64,000 nt of DNA from an uncultured Clostridium sp. (GTDB lineage Bacteria; Bacillota; Clostridia; TANB77; CAG-508): positions 268,114-332,113 of the forward strand of contig CANSPP010000001.1 of assembly GCA_947648905.1 (NCBI GenBank), given 5' to 3'. Positions 44,045 through 54,813 of the stretch are shown here, piece by piece. The notes beneath the pieces were generated by a model. That model was not told the DNA's origin and ran no database searches. It saw only the letters and a program-made list of their open reading frames with translations. The position numbers and the translations under genes are program-made. The first letter of the stretch is position 1, and each line of letters begins with the position of its first letter.

Positions 44045-45610
44045 ATGGAAGAAAAACAAGAATTAAAGAATAAAATGGAGCAATTCTTAAACGATGTAGA
44101 ACAAATGAAAAATTCAATAGGCGGTAAAAATGCAGAAATTGAAATGTTTGAAGACGAATTGGGAAAATTAGAAGGTGAAAAGAAGACACTTGAAGTATAT
44201 AGTTATAATTATCCAGAATTAGCAGAAGAAAAACAGGAAGAAATAGAAAAGACAGAAGAAATGTTAAAAGAGCTATATAAAGAGAAAGAAAAAGAAGATG
44301 AGCTAAAAAAAGCAGAATTAGAAAACCTAGAAAAACCAATGGAAGAGATTACTGAAATCTTAGCAGAGATTGATATGTTTGAAGATGAACTAGGAAAGTT
44401 AGAAGGTGAAAAGAAGACACTTGAAGTATATAGCTACAATGAACCAGAGTTGGCGGAAGAGAAACAAGAAGAGATAGAAAAAACAGAAAAGCAAATAGAA
44501 GAATTATATGAACAACTAGGAAAATATAAAGAGTTAAAGGTTAATTTTAAAGGCTCTCAGGTTAAAGAAGAACCTGAACAAAAAGAACCACAAGAAGAAA
44601 AGGCTGAGGTAGAACAAAAAGAACCTGAAAAAGAAGAGAAAACTGAAGTAGAGCCAAAAATAATTAATGAAAATAAAAAACGTGAAGAGAATATACAAAA
44701 AGCAGGAACAATATCTCAAAATGAAATATCAGAACTTGATGAGAAGGCTCTAAAGAAAGTATCAAAATGGGATAAATTCAAAGAAAACTGCAAAAAAGCA
44801 TGGAGCAATGTGAAAAAGAAATTTGCAAAAGTTGCGTTAGCATTAGGAGTTGCAACATCTGCAGTTGGACCAGCTGTAATAGAAAATAAAACAGAAGTGG
44901 ACAAGACAGAAGAAAAAACTGTAACACATAAAGAAACAAAAGCAGTACCAGTTAATGTTGGAGAATTGCAAGTAGGCGATGAGATAACAGTAGATGGAGA
45001 TTTAACATATTACTATACATCTGATATGGATCAACCAGTAGGAATTACAGGAAATAGAACAGAAAATGGAGATAATCTAGATGTTATTATTACATATACT
45101 ATGCCAGGAAATAATGCACCAATACATATTTCGTTAAATCCAAACGGAAATGAAAATCTTGATTTAGATGTAGATGGAAATAGCGATTTAGGATGGGTAA
45201 TGTCTAATGAATTGCAAAACCATGTTTTAGATAAGGTAGAAGAATATGAGGTAACAGAAAATGTTGAAATTAAAACAACAAAAACGGAAAATACATTTAA
45301 CCCTGTTGTTAGAACAGATGCAAAAGCAGTAGGTGAAACAGCAAGCCAAAAGGCAACAAGAGAAGCTGAAGCTATAGCAGGAATTAATATTAATAAATCA
45401 ACAGAACCAAAAGACAAACCTGCATCTAAAGTTACTAGTACTAGAGATAAATTCAAAGAAAATCTACGTGTAGATAATGCAGACAGGATAGATAAGTTAT
45501 TAGAACAATATGATACTAAAGCACTTGAAGAAAAAATGGAAAAATTTAAAATGAGCAGAGAAAATAAAAATAATGGTAGTAAAGAAAAAGACAGCGAAGA
45601 AGAAAGATAA
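44045..45610 (+). CDS. Coiled-coil protein with duplicated module, unknown function
   Basis: 521 residues, not recognised. Residues ~1-165 are highly charged coiled coil containing a near-exact 38-residue duplication (MFEDELGKLEGEKKTLEVYS repeated, at ~34 and ~111). Residues ~165-225 are Glu/Lys/Pro-rich. A basic segment (KWDKFKENCKKAWSNVKKKF) leads to a modest hydrophobic stretch (VALALGVATSAVGPAVI, ~272-288), and then ~230 mostly polar residues including a beta-rich domain with ITVDGDLTYYYTSDMDQP. It could be a membrane-associated or surface structural protein; no enzyme motif is visible. Start at 44045 follows GGGGAGGT. It has its own promoter and terminator. Confidence 0.8.
   Translation: MEEKQELKNKMEQFLNDVEQMKNSIGGKNAEIEMFEDELGKLEGEKKTLEVYSYNYPELAEEKQEEIEKTEEMLKELYKEKEKEDELKKAELENLEKPMEEITEILAEIDMFEDELGKLEGEKKTLEVYSYNEPELAEEKQEEIEKTEKQIEELYEQLGKYKELKVNFKGSQVKEEPEQKEPQEEKAEVEQKEPEKEEKTEVEPKIINENKKREENIQKAGTISQNEISELDEKALKKVSKWDKFKENCKKAWSNVKKKFAKVALALGVATSAVGPAVIENKTEVDKTEEKTVTHKETKAVPVNVGELQVGDEITVDGDLTYYYTSDMDQPVGITGNRTENGDNLDVIITYTMPGNNAPIHISLNPNGNENLDLDVDGNSDLGWVMSNELQNHVLDKVEEYEVTENVEIKTTKTENTFNPVVRTDAKAVGETASQKATREAEAIAGININKSTEPKDKPASKVTSTRDKFKENLRVDNADRIDKLLEQYDTKALEEKMEKFKMSRENKNNGSKEKDSEEER
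44144..44257 (+). repeat. 114-bp in-gene direct repeat, copy 1
   Basis: Encodes MFEDELGKLEGEKKTLEVYS and following residues. Copy 2 at 44375-44488 has the same length and phase with scattered, mostly silent changes. Confidence 0.8.
44375..44488 (+). repeat. 114-bp in-gene direct repeat, copy 2
   Basis: 231 bases downstream of copy 1. Within both copies GAAGGTGAAAAGAAGACACT and the bases directly after it are identical. Confidence 0.8.
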
Positions 45611-45619
45611 AATAATAAA

Positions 45620-45652
45620 AGAAAAACTTGGATAAAATTCCAAGTTTTTCTT
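45620..45652 (+). terminator. Terminator of the coiled-coil gene
   Basis: Stem AGAAAAACTTGGA / TCCAAGTTTTTCT with a 6-base loop. Confidence 0.85.
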
Positions 45653-45679
45653 GACTTTAAGGGCAGAACGTGATAAAAT
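45651..45679 (+). promoter_or_regulatory. Probable promoter of the rpsL operon
   Basis: TTGACT (45651-45656), 17-base spacer, TAAAAT (45674-45679). Confidence 0.7.
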
Positions 45680-45751
45680 ATTAACGTTATTGTAAATTGC
45701 CTGTAATGGGCAAATCCGTAGCAAAACAGAAAAATAGGAGGTGAAATTTAA

Positions 45752-46165
45752 GTGCCAACAATTAATCAATTAGTAAGAAAAGGAAGACAAACAGGAGTAA
45801 CAAAATCAACAGCACCAGCTCTTCAACATGGATGGAACTCAAAAAATAAAAAATTAACAAACAACAGAGCTCCACAAAAAAGAGGTGTTTGTACAGTTGT
45901 AAAAACAGTTACACCTAAAAAGCCAAACTCAGCATTAAGAAAAGTTGCCAGAGTTAGACTTTCTAATGGTTATGAAGTTACATCTTATATCCCAGGTATA
46001 GGACATAACTTACAAGAACACAGCGTTGTATTAATTAGAGGTGGTAGGGTAAAAGACCTTCCAGGTGTTAGATACCACATCATCAGAGGGACATTAGATA
46101 CAGCAGGTGTTAAAGATAGAATGCAAGCGCGTTCTAAGTATGGGGCTAAAAAGCCTAAAAAATAA
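45752..46165 (+). CDS. rpsL: Small ribosomal subunit protein uS12
   Basis: 137 residues with the canonical start [11 protein letters not shown] and the decoding-site loops [15 protein letters not shown] and [29 protein letters not shown]. The Lys (TPKKPNS) where streptomycin-resistance changes occur in other bacteria is unaltered here. GTG start preceded by AGGAGGTG. First gene of rpsL-rpsG-fusA. Confidence 0.98.
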   Translation: MPTINQLVRKGRQTGVTKSTAPALQHGWNSKNKKLTNNRAPQKRGVCTVVKTVTPKKPNSALRKVARVRLSNGYEVTSYIPGIGHNLQEHSVVLIRGGRVKDLPGVRYHIIRGTLDTAGVKDRMQARSKYGAKKPKK

Positions 46166-46814
<649 letters not shown>

Positions 46815-46838
46815 AATTGAAAGGGGGAAGAATAAGAA

Positions 46839-48920
46839 ATGGCAGGAAGAGCATACCCACTAGAAAGAACAAGAAATATAGGAATAATGGCACACATTGA
46901 TGCCGGAAAAACAACAACCACAGAAAGAATCTTATTCTATACAGGTAAAACACACAAAATAGGAGAAGTTCACGACGGTGGAGCTACTATGGACTGGATG
47001 GAGCAAGAACAAGAAAGAGGTATAACAATTACATCTGCTTGTACAACATGTTTCTGGGATAACAATAGAATTAACATTATTGATACTCCAGGTCACGTTG
47101 ACTTTACAGTAGAAGTTCAAAGATCTCTAAAAGTACTTGACGGAGCTGTTACAGTTCTAGCAGCAAAAGGTGGAGTTCAACCACAAACAGAAACAGTTTG
47201 GAGACAAGCTGATAAATACAATGTACCAAGAATGGTATATGTAAATAAAATGGATATAACAGGAGCTAACTTTATGCTTTGCGTTGATCAATTAAAAAAT
47301 AGATTAAAAGCAAATGCAGTTCCAATCCAATTACCAATAGGTGCAGAAGACCAATTCAAAGGAATAGTTGATTTAATTAAAATGAGAGCGTTCATCCACA
47401 AAGATGACCTTGGAAAAGAAATTGAAGAAACAGATATTCCAGCTGATATGGTTGCAGATGCAGAAAAATTCAGAAATGCAATGATCGAAGCAGTAGCTGA
47501 TCAAGATGAAGAATTAATGATGAAATACTTAGAAGGTGAAGAACTAACAGAAGAAGAAATCAAAAAAGGTTTAAGAGTAGGAACAATAGCAAATAAAATA
47601 GTTCCAGTTACATGTGGTTCTTCATACAAAAACAAAGGTGTTCAAGAATTATTAGATGCAATAATCGCATATATGCCATCACCATTAGATATAGACCATA
47701 TCAAAGGTACAACACCAGATGGAGAAGAAACAGAAGCTAAAACTTCAGATTCAGAACCATTTGCAGCATTAGCATTTAAAATTGCAACAGACCCATTTGT
47801 TGGAAAATTATGTTTCTTTAGAGTATACTCAGGAACACTAGAATCAGGTTCAACAGTATTAAACTCTAGCAAAGACAAAAAAGAAAGAATCGGAAGAATT
47901 CTTCAAATGCACTCTAATCACAGAGAAGACATTGACAAAGTATATGCAGGAGATATCGCTGCAGCAGTAGGAATGAAAGATGTTACAACTGGAAATACAC
48001 TATGTGATCCAGATCACCCAATCATTCTTGAATCAATGGAATTCCCAGAGCCAGTTATCGATATAGCTATCGAGCCAAAAGATAAAGCAGCTCAAGAAAA
48101 AATGGGAATTGCATTAGCAAAACTAGCTGAAGAAGATCCAACATTCAAAGCATATACAAACCAAGAAACAGGTCAAACAATTATCGCTGGTATGGGTGAA
48201 TTACACTTAGATATCATCGTTGATCGTTTAAAAAGAGAATTCAAAGTTGAATGTAATGTAGGTAAACCACAAGTTGCTTACAAAGAAACAATTAGAAATA
48301 AAGTAAAAGTTCAAGGTAAATTTATTCGTCAATCAGGTGGTAAAGGACAATACGGTGACGTATGGTTTGAAATGGAACCACTTGAACCAGGAAAAGGAAT
48401 TGAATTCGAAAGCAAAATTGTTGGTGGAGCAGTTCCTAAAGAATATATTAAACCAATTGAACAAGGTATGAGAGAAGCAGCTGAAAGCGGTATCTTAGCT
48501 GGTTACCCAGTTACAGACTTTAAAGCAACTTTAGTTGACGGTTCATACCACGAAGTTGACTCTTCAGAAATGGCGTTCAAAATCGCTGCTTCTATGGCTT
48601 TCAAAGAAGGTATGAAACAAGCTAAATCAGTTATCTTGGAACCAATTATGAAAGTTGATATAACAGTTCCAGAAGAATATATGGGAGATGTTATTGGAGA
48701 CGTTAACTCTAGACGTGGAAGAATGGAAGGTATGGATGGTGCAGATGGAATGCAAGAAATTCACTCATTTATCCCACTTTCAGAAATGTTTGGTTATGCA
48801 ACTGAACTTCGTTCTAGAACACAAGGTAGAGGTACTTACTCTATGGAACCTTCTCATTATGAAGAAGTTCCAAAATCAGTTTTTGAGGCTATTGTGTCTT
48901 CAAGAGCTAAGAAAGACTAA
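46839..48920 (+). CDS. fusA: Elongation factor G
   Basis: 693-residue translocation GTPase. G1 AHIDAGKTT near residues 18-26, G2 [19 protein letters not shown], then domains II-V ending in the conserved [18 protein letters not shown]. It drives tRNA-mRNA movement after peptide transfer and ribosome recycling. AAAGGGGGAAG precedes the ATG, 24 bases after rpsG. Confidence 0.98.
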   Translation: MAGRAYPLERTRNIGIMAHIDAGKTTTTERILFYTGKTHKIGEVHDGGATMDWMEQEQERGITITSACTTCFWDNNRINIIDTPGHVDFTVEVQRSLKVLDGAVTVLAAKGGVQPQTETVWRQADKYNVPRMVYVNKMDITGANFMLCVDQLKNRLKANAVPIQLPIGAEDQFKGIVDLIKMRAFIHKDDLGKEIEETDIPADMVADAEKFRNAMIEAVADQDEELMMKYLEGEELTEEEIKKGLRVGTIANKIVPVTCGSSYKNKGVQELLDAIIAYMPSPLDIDHIKGTTPDGEETEAKTSDSEPFAALAFKIATDPFVGKLCFFRVYSGTLESGSTVLNSSKDKKERIGRILQMHSNHREDIDKVYAGDIAAAVGMKDVTTGNTLCDPDHPIILESMEFPEPVIDIAIEPKDKAAQEKMGIALAKLAEEDPTFKAYTNQETGQTIIAGMGELHLDIIVDRLKREFKVECNVGKPQVAYKETIRNKVKVQGKFIRQSGGKGQYGDVWFEMEPLEPGKGIEFESKIVGGAVPKEYIKPIEQGMREAAESGILAGYPVTDFKATLVDGSYHEVDSSEMAFKIAASMAFKEGMKQAKSVILEPIMKVDITVPEEYMGDVIGDVNSRRGRMEGMDGADGMQEIHSFIPLSEMFGYATELRSRTQGRGTYSMEPSHYEEVPKSVFEAIVSSRAKKD

Positions 48921-48940
48921 TTTAATCTAAAATCACTATC

Positions 48941-49020
48941 TTGCACGTTTTGTTATTTTTTTCAAACTTCGATGTACACACGTACACCATCAGCTTGAAA
49001 AAAATATCCAAAACGCACAA
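48941..49020. repeat. 80-base imperfect inverted repeat between fusA and tuf
   Basis: Arms TTGCACGTTTTG ... TTTTTTTCAA pair with TTGAAAAAAATAT ... CAAAACGCACAA around a central GTAC/GTAC. It probably works as a terminator or processing site, since tuf has its own promoter just downstream. Confidence 0.65.
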
Positions 49021-49053
49021 TACAGCAATTTTATATTAAATTAAATAAGGTAC

Positions 49054-49082
49054 TTGCAATTTTAACAAAAATGTTATAAAAT
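49054..49082 (+). promoter_or_regulatory. Probable promoter of tuf
   Basis: TTGCAA (49054-49059), 17-base spacer, TAAAAT (49077-49082). Confidence 0.65.
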
Positions 49083-49160
49083 GCGGGTAACAATAAAAAG
49101 TTATTAAATTTTAAAAATAAAAAAGGGAGAAATCCCCAAAAATTAAGGAGGAATTTTAAA

Positions 49161-50363
49161 ATGGCAAAAGCTAAATTTGAAAGAACAAAACCACACGTTA
49201 ACATCGGAACAATCGGTCACGTTGACCACGGTAAAACAACAACAACAGCAGCTATTACAAAATATTTATCATTATTAGGAAAAGCTCAATACGAAGCTTA
49301 TGATCAAATCGACGGAGCTCCAGAAGAAAAAGCAAGAGGAATCACAATCAACACAGCTCACGTAGAATATGAAACAGATAACAGACACTATGCACACGTT
49401 GACTGTCCAGGACACGCTGACTATGTTAAAAACATGATCACGGGTGCTGCACAAATGGACGGAGCTGTATTAGTAGTTTCAGCAGCTGATGGACCAATGC
49501 CTCAAACAAGAGAGCACATCCTACTTGCAAGACAAGTTGGTGTTAAATACATCGTTGTATACCTAAACAAATGTGATATGGTTGACGATCCAGAACTATT
49601 AGAATTAGTTGAAATGGAAGTTAGAGACCTATTAACAGAATATGGTTTCCCAGGAGATGATATTCCAATTATAAAAGGATCTTCATTACAAGTATTAGAA
49701 AGTTCTTCAACAAATCCAGAAGACGAAGTATACAAACCAATGAAAGAATTAATGGATGCAGTAGATAGCTACATCCCAACACCAGAAAGACCAATCGACC
49801 AACCATTCTTAATGCCAGTAGAAGACGTATTCACAATTACAGGACGTGGAACAGTTGCTACAGGTAGAGTAGAAAGAGGACAAGTAAAACTACAAGACGA
49901 AATCGAAATCGTTGGATTATCAGCTGAAAGAAGAAAAACAGTTGTAACAGGTGTAGAAATGTTCAGAAAACTATTAGACCAAGCAGAAGCTGGAGATAAC
50001 ATCGGTGTTCTATTAAGAGGTATTGATAGAAAAGACATCGAAAGAGGTCAAGTTTTAAGTAAACCAGGATCAATCAATCCACATACAAAATTCACATCAG
50101 AAGTATACGTTCTAACAAAAGAAGAAGGTGGAAGACATACACCATTCTTCAATGGATACAGACCACAATTCTATTTCAGAACAACAGACGTTACAGGTGT
50201 TATCGAATTACCTGCTGGAACAGAAATGGTTATGCCAGGTGATAACGTATCAATGACAATCGAATTAATCACACCTATCGCTATCGAAAAAGGATTAAGA
50301 TTCGCTATTCGTGAAGGTGGTAGAACAGTTGGTTCAGGAGTTGTTGCTGATATATTAGCATAG
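49161..50363 (+). CDS. tuf: Elongation factor Tu
   Basis: 400-residue GTPase that delivers aminoacyl-tRNA. P-loop GHVDHGKTT (residues 19-27), [11 protein letters not shown] switch [28 protein letters not shown]. Domains II-III end [17 protein letters not shown] precedes the ATG. Transcribed separately from fusA by its own promoter and ended by a classic terminator. Confidence 0.98.
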   Translation: MAKAKFERTKPHVNIGTIGHVDHGKTTTTAAITKYLSLLGKAQYEAYDQIDGAPEEKARGITINTAHVEYETDNRHYAHVDCPGHADYVKNMITGAAQMDGAVLVVSAADGPMPQTREHILLARQVGVKYIVVYLNKCDMVDDPELLELVEMEVRDLLTEYGFPGDDIPIIKGSSLQVLESSSTNPEDEVYKPMKELMDAVDSYIPTPERPIDQPFLMPVEDVFTITGRGTVATGRVERGQVKLQDEIEIVGLSAERRKTVVTGVEMFRKLLDQAEAGDNIGVLLRGIDRKDIERGQVLSKPGSINPHTKFTSEVYVLTKEEGGRHTPFFNGYRPQFYFRTTDVTGVIELPAGTEMVMPGDNVSMTIELITPIAIEKGLRFAIREGGRTVGSGVVADILA

Positions 50364-50380
50364 TTTGAACAAATTATTAT

Positions 50381-50411
50381 AAAAAGATGCTTGCAAACAA
50401 GCATCTTTTTT
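50381..50411 (+). terminator. Terminator of tuf
   Basis: Perfect 13-bp stem AAAAAGATGCTTG / CAAGCATCTTTTT with a 4-base loop. Confidence 0.92.
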
Positions 50412-50413
50412 GA

Positions 50414-50444
50414 TGGGACATTTGGGGACGTTTCTTTTTTGTCA
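50414..50444. repeat. REP-like hairpin repeat, family A, copy 5
   Basis: GGGACATTTGGGGACGTTTC followed by TTTTTTGTCA, directly after the tuf terminator. Confidence 0.8.
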
Positions 50445-50504
50445 CTTTGATTGTTTTTGACAAATAAGATTTTTAATGTAATGCTTAAAAGTTTTTAAAA
50501 TTGC

Positions 50505-50533
50505 TTGATTTTTTGGCTAAAGAATAATAAAAT
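50505..50533 (+). promoter_or_regulatory. Probable promoter of plsX
   Basis: TTGATT (50505-50510), 17-base spacer, TAAAAT (50528-50533). A second TTGACA at 50456 has no good -10. Confidence 0.55.
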
Positions 50534-50613
50534 ATATATGTTAAAAATATAATCAAATAAAGGGGAAGAAAAGGAAAAACAAATCCTAAAAATCTTCAAT
50601 TGGAGGAAACAAA

Positions 50614-51651
50614 ATGAAAATCATATTAGACGCAATGGGTGGAGATAACGCACCAGACGCCAACATAAAAGGAGCAGTAAACGCAATAAACAAAGTAAAA
50701 GCAGAAGTAGTACTAGTAGGAAAAGAAGATGTAATCAGAAGCAAAATAAGAGAATTCTATGGAAAAGAAATGGAAGAAATATCAGACAGACTAAAAATAA
50801 GAAATGCTACTGAAACAATAGAAATGGAAGACACACCAACACTTGCAATAAAGCATAAAAAGGACTCATCAATGGTAGTAGGATTTAGAATGTTAAAAGA
50901 AGATGAAGGGGATGTTTTCATATCAGCAGGAAACTCAGGGGCGCTATTAACAGGAGCAACACTAATAGTAGGAAGGATAAAAGGAATAGATAGACCAGCA
51001 CTAGCAGGAATACTACCAGCATACAAAAGCCAATTACTATTAATAGACGCAGGTTCAAACACAAACTGCAAACCAATCAACCTTTTACAATTCGCACAAA
51101 TGTCAACAATATACCTAAGAAACACATTTGGAATTGAAAAACCAGCAATAGGACTATTAAATATAGGAACAGAAGAGACAAAAGGAAATGAATTAGTACG
51201 TGAAAGCTACAAGTTGCTAAAAGAAAAATCAGAAGAACTAGGAATAAACTTTGTAGGAAACGTGGAAGGAAGAGACGCATTTTCAGGTAAAATAGATGCA
51301 ATAGTAACAGACGGATTTACAGGAAACGTATTTTTAAAAACAACAGAAGGATTAGGAAAGTTTGTAAAAAGAACATTAACAGAAAGCTTTACATCAAACT
51401 TACTATCAAAAATATCATACTTAATAGCACATAAACCAATAAAAAAACTTTCAAAAGCAATGGACTACAAATCATATGGTGGAGCATTATTCTTAGGAGT
51501 TAAGAAACCAGTTGTAAAAGCACATGGAAGTAGTGACGAGATATTATTTGAATATACAATAATTCAAGCAGAGAAATTCGTTGAAAACAAAGCTGTAGAT
51601 AAAATGAAAGAACAATTTGAAATAAAAAAGCAAGAAAACACACAAGAATAA
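50614..51651 (+). CDS. plsX: Phosphate acyltransferase PlsX
   Basis: Makes acyl-phosphate from acyl-ACP for the PlsY step of phospholipid synthesis; peripheral membrane enzyme. 345 residues with the N-terminal MKIILDAMGGDNAPD, SAGNSGALLTGATLIVGRI, DAGSNTNCKP, NIGTEETKGNE and FVGNVEGRD. Usual family length. AATTGGAGG precedes the ATG. acpP, encoding its acyl carrier partner, follows with its own promoter. fabD, fabG and rnc, often nearby, are not here. Confidence 0.96.
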   Translation: MKIILDAMGGDNAPDANIKGAVNAINKVKAEVVLVGKEDVIRSKIREFYGKEMEEISDRLKIRNATETIEMEDTPTLAIKHKKDSSMVVGFRMLKEDEGDVFISAGNSGALLTGATLIVGRIKGIDRPALAGILPAYKSQLLLIDAGSNTNCKPINLLQFAQMSTIYLRNTFGIEKPAIGLLNIGTEETKGNELVRESYKLLKEKSEELGINFVGNVEGRDAFSGKIDAIVTDGFTGNVFLKTTEGLGKFVKRTLTESFTSNLLSKISYLIAHKPIKKLSKAMDYKSYGGALFLGVKKPVVKAHGSSDEILFEYTIIQAEKFVENKAVDKMKEQFEIKKQENTQE

Positions 51652-51735
51652 AAATGTTTGTAAAGCAAGAAAGTCAGTAAAGTCAAGTATTTTACCGACC
51701 CAGTAGTATAAATTAAAAAAATATATCGATTTTAC

Positions 51736-51764
51736 TTGACAAATATACAAACATATAATATAAA
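51736..51764 (+). promoter_or_regulatory. Probable promoter of acpP
   Basis: TTGACA (51736-51741), 17-base spacer, TATAAA (51759-51764). Confidence 0.7.
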
Positions 51765-51812
51765 TGGAATATAAATATAATAGTAAACTTGAGAGGAGGT
51801 GGACTCGAAGTC

Positions 51813-52055
51813 ATGAGTTCAGAAGAAGTATTAGAAAAAGTAAAAGGAATAATTGTAGAACAATTAGGAGTAGCAGAAAACTCAGTTACATTAGAAGCAT
51901 CATTTATAGATGATTTAGGTGCTGATTCATTAGATATAGTAGAATTAGTAATGGCATTAGAAGAAGAATTTAATATTGAAATTCCAGATGCTGATGCAGA
52001 AAAAGTTGTAACAGTAGGAGATGTAGTTGACTACATAAAAGAAAATGTTGAATAA
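51813..52055 (+). CDS. acpP: Acyl carrier protein
   Basis: 80-residue acidic four-helix protein. The phosphopantetheine attachment Ser is in [19 protein letters not shown] near residue 40. It carries growing fatty acids in the cytoplasm. AGGAGGTGG lies upstream of ATG at 51813 with a slightly long spacing; the TTG upstream of it would begin before the ribosome-binding site. Terminator follows. Confidence 0.96.
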   Translation: MSSEEVLEKVKGIIVEQLGVAENSVTLEASFIDDLGADSLDIVELVMALEEEFNIEIPDADAEKVVTVGDVVDYIKENVE

Positions 52056-52068
52056 ATAAGAAAGTAAG

Positions 52069-52099
52069 AAAGAGCGAAGAACAATAACTTCGTTCTTTT
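52069..52099 (+). terminator. Terminator of acpP
   Basis: Stem AAAGAGCGAAG / CTTCGTTCTTT with an 8-base loop and T-run. Confidence 0.85.
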
Positions 52100-52531
52100 T
52101 GAATTTATAAGAAAAAAGTGAAAAATACTTGAAACTTTTGTAAAAATGTAGTAATATAGTTTCAAATTAATTAGCATAAAAATGCTAATTCAGGAGTTTT
52201 AAAACTGAAAGTCATAATTCCACTATATAAAGAATTTATTTATATTTATGACAATTCAAAAGCCAAAATTTAAGGCAAACAAAATATTAATTCAAATTAA
52301 ATCTAAAACAATTTCCAAGATAATATAAAATTATAATTTGTATCAAAATAATTTTTTTATGAAAATTTATAATTCTAAATATCAGTTAATTAAAAGAAAA
52401 TAGTCATATCAAAATTAAATCAAAATAGCAAAATTTATGTCTAATTAAAAATTCACAAAAAATTTACCATAAAATATAAATTAACTCTTGAATAAACATA
52501 TTCTTTATGGTAAAATAAGAAAGGAAGATAC
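52100..52531. other. 432-base extremely AT-rich gap
   Basis: No credible gene. One short hairpin (ATTAGCAT/ATGCTAAT near 52169-52188) and long A/T runs. It marks the change from housekeeping genes to the second accessory region. Confidence 0.6.
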
Positions 52532-53419
52532 ATGAAAGGAAAAATATACGAAAAAGACAAATATGGAATAACTTATGAAAACGGAAAAATAGTAAGAGTT
52601 CCAGCAAAAAACGATTATATGTTTAAAAATCTATTTGGAGTAAATGGAAAAGAAGAAAATTTGAAAGGACTTTTACAGGCAATCTTAAAAATAAAAATAG
52701 ATAGTTTAGAAATACAAAATTCTGAGCTTCCAAGAGAGAATATAGATGCAAAATTAGGAGTTGTAGATGTTAGAGCCAAATTATCAGACGGAACAATAGC
52801 ATCAATTGAAATGCAAGTAAAGAACGAGAAAAACATAGGAGAGAGAATAACATTTTATATATGTAAAATATATTTTAGTGATATAAAAAAGAAAAAAGAT
52901 TATAAGCAAATCAATAAAGTTATAGCGATAGCGATAATAGATTTTAGTTATTTTAATAGAAAAGAATATCACCAAATAGCACACTTAAAATTTGAAGATT
53001 GCAAAGACGAGGATGAAATAGTAAGTTCAATATTAAAGGGAAAAGAAGATGAGTATGTAACAGATAAAATAGAAGTACATATAATCGACTTAAAAAAATT
53101 TAAAAAAATAAAAAATCCCAAAGGAGAATTAGCAGATTGGCTAAATCTAATTTTGGGGAATGAGGGGGCGATTGAAATGGCAATTCAAAGAAATGAAGAT
53201 ATAGCTAGAGTAAATGAAGAAAACAAAGAATTAAGCGAAGCAGAAGACTGGGCACAATTTTTGAGAGATATGGCTAGATATGACGAAAATACTAGAAGAA
53301 GATATGAAATGGAGGATATGGCTAAAAAGATGTTGAAAAAAGGTATAGCAATAAATGACATTCAAGAACTTACAGAATTATCAAAAGACGAAATTGAAAA
53401 ATTAATTGAAAACAAATAA
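52532..53419 (+). CDS. Rpn family recombination-promoting nuclease / PD-(D/E)XK transposase-like protein
   Basis: 295 residues. The N-terminal two-thirds match the PD-(D/E)XK 'transposase' family (Rpn): AKNDYMFKNLFG at the start, then the catalytic-type pair LGVVDVRAK and TIASIEMQVKN (Asp...ExQ) and the conserved GERITFYICKIYF helix. The C-terminal part is a charged coiled coil ending in a degenerate repeat (KKMLKKGIAINDIQELTELS). E. coli Rpn proteins cut DNA and raise RecA-independent recombination. These genes are often multicopy and horizontally spread. Ribosome-binding site AAAGGAAG. It stands alone between AT-rich gaps. Confidence 0.85.
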   Translation: MKGKIYEKDKYGITYENGKIVRVPAKNDYMFKNLFGVNGKEENLKGLLQAILKIKIDSLEIQNSELPRENIDAKLGVVDVRAKLSDGTIASIEMQVKNEKNIGERITFYICKIYFSDIKKKKDYKQINKVIAIAIIDFSYFNRKEYHQIAHLKFEDCKDEDEIVSSILKGKEDEYVTDKIEVHIIDLKKFKKIKNPKGELADWLNLILGNEGAIEMAIQRNEDIARVNEENKELSEAEDWAQFLRDMARYDENTRRRYEMEDMAKKMLKKGIAINDIQELTELSKDEIEKLIENK

Positions 53420-53682
53420 AATACTTTATAAAGAAGAAGCAATGATTACATCATAAAGCTTCTTCTATGCGTTTTTATAATAACATTAAGGTTATCATTA
53501 AATTTTTTCATCTCAAAAATAAAGTAAATTTGTAATGCATATTGACTAATTACATAATTATGGATACAATGTAAATGTTCTAAGTGCTATTTGAAAAAAT
53601 AAATATAACTAACGAATACTAATTTTTAAAATAGAAAATAATAACAAAAGAACAATAAAGAACTAAAGAAGGGAGATTTAAA
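53420..53682. other. AT-rich intergenic region with hairpin
   Basis: AGAAGAAGC ... GCTTCTTCT hairpin at about 53431-53468 likely ends the nuclease gene. Nothing else recognisable before the GGGAG ribosome-binding site of the next gene. Confidence 0.5.
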
Positions 53683-54807
53683 ATGAAACAAAACAAGGAA
53701 AAGGGTATTACGCTAATAGCCTTAGTAATAACTATTATAGTATTGCTAATTTTAGCGGGTGTAGCGATAGCAACGCTAACAGGAGATAATGGAGTGTTAA
53801 CAAAGGCAGTAAGTGCAAAGGAAAAGACAGAAAGAGCAGAAGTAATAGAAAATGCAAAATTAGATATTTTAGGAATTCAGTCAAATAAAAATGGAAAAAT
53901 AACAATAGGAGATTTAAAAGGAGTACTAGATAAATATTTTAAAGATGTACCTGAAGAAATAACAGAAGAAGATATAGCAACTTTAGAATTAACAACAAAA
54001 GAAGGAAAATATAAAATAAAAGTATCTGAGATTTATAATGGAAAACTAGAAGGTATAAGTGGAGCAATGTCAGTGTCAGACTTAAAAGTAGGGGAGTATG
54101 TAAAATATGGAGATAAACTAACAGCTCAAACGTATATAACAAAAGAAGATGGAGAACCAGACACAGGATATGAAACATCACAAACATTTAATACAAATAC
54201 AACTACATTGTGGAGAGTTATAAATAAAAAAGCAAATGGAGATGTAGAAATAGTAGCTGTTAATAATACTTTATCAGATGACGGAAAAGGTCTATACTTG
54301 GGAGGATACGAAGGGTTTATAAATGCCAAAACTGTATTAGATAACTTGTGTTTAAAATTATATGCAAATCCAACGTATGGAACGGCAAGAAGTATAAATG
54401 CTGATGACATAAATAATTTAACAGAATTTGATTCTGAAACAGTTGATAATCCGATTTATACTTATACAGTTAGTGAAAGTATGCCGCTATATGATACATT
54501 GATAGAAGAAACAAAGGAGTATTCGGGAGCCGTTACGGGGGATAGTATTCCGGTGTTCTTTTGGCTGGCTTCTAATTGTAAGAATGTGACAGCCGATTAC
54601 TTTGACGTCTATGTCCGCTGTGTGAAAGAGGGTAAGATGGACTGCGAACTCTTGTACACTGAATATAGTGGCATGGGCAGTACCTTTCCGGCTTCGTATG
54701 CATATTCAGTCCGCCCAATTGTAACTTTAAACTCTAGTGTCCAAATAGACACAAGTGATGCAACAAAAGACGGAAGTGTACAAGGAAAAGCTTGGGAATT
54801 GAAATAA
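53683..54807 (+). CDS. Type IV pilin-like protein with atypical C-terminal domain
   Basis: 374 residues. A class III leader MKQNKEKG followed by ITLIALVITIIVLLILAGVAIATL is the prepilin-peptidase pattern, although position +5 is Ala instead of the usual Glu. A short helical region (~30-75) leads to a domain that includes DLKVGEYVKYGDKL and TLWRVINKKANGDVEIVAVN, and ends in FFWLASNCKNV...YSVRPIVTLNSSVQI. That W-V...FWLAS...RPIV-L order is shared with the silent cassette at 24 kb. The last ~200 bases before the tail are much richer in GC than the rest of the gene and use codons (CCG, GGC, TGC, GTC) rare around here. Probably an exported pilus or pseudopilus subunit with a ligand-binding tip; no other pilus genes are in the window. 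Confidence 0.75.
   Translation: MKQNKEKGITLIALVITIIVLLILAGVAIATLTGDNGVLTKAVSAKEKTERAEVIENAKLDILGIQSNKNGKITIGDLKGVLDKYFKDVPEEITEEDIATLELTTKEGKYKIKVSEIYNGKLEGISGAMSVSDLKVGEYVKYGDKLTAQTYITKEDGEPDTGYETSQTFNTNTTTLWRVINKKANGDVEIVAVNNTLSDDGKGLYLGGYEGFINAKTVLDNLCLKLYANPTYGTARSINADDINNLTEFDSETVDNPIYTYTVSESMPLYDTLIEETKEYSGAVTGDSIPVFFWLASNCKNVTADYFDVYVRCVKEGKMDCELLYTEYSGMGSTFPASYAYSVRPIVTLNSSVQIDTSDATKDGSVQGKAWELK
54531..54722 (+). other. Compositionally distinct segment in the pilin-like gene
   Basis: Counting by eye, 54541-54720 holds 82 G/C in 180 bases (46%), versus 17 in 60 (28%) just before. It encodes the stretch from about TGDSIPVFFWLAS to SYAYSVRPI, flanked by normal AT-rich sequence on both sides. 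Confidence 0.7.
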
Positions 54808-54813
54808 GAAGTA

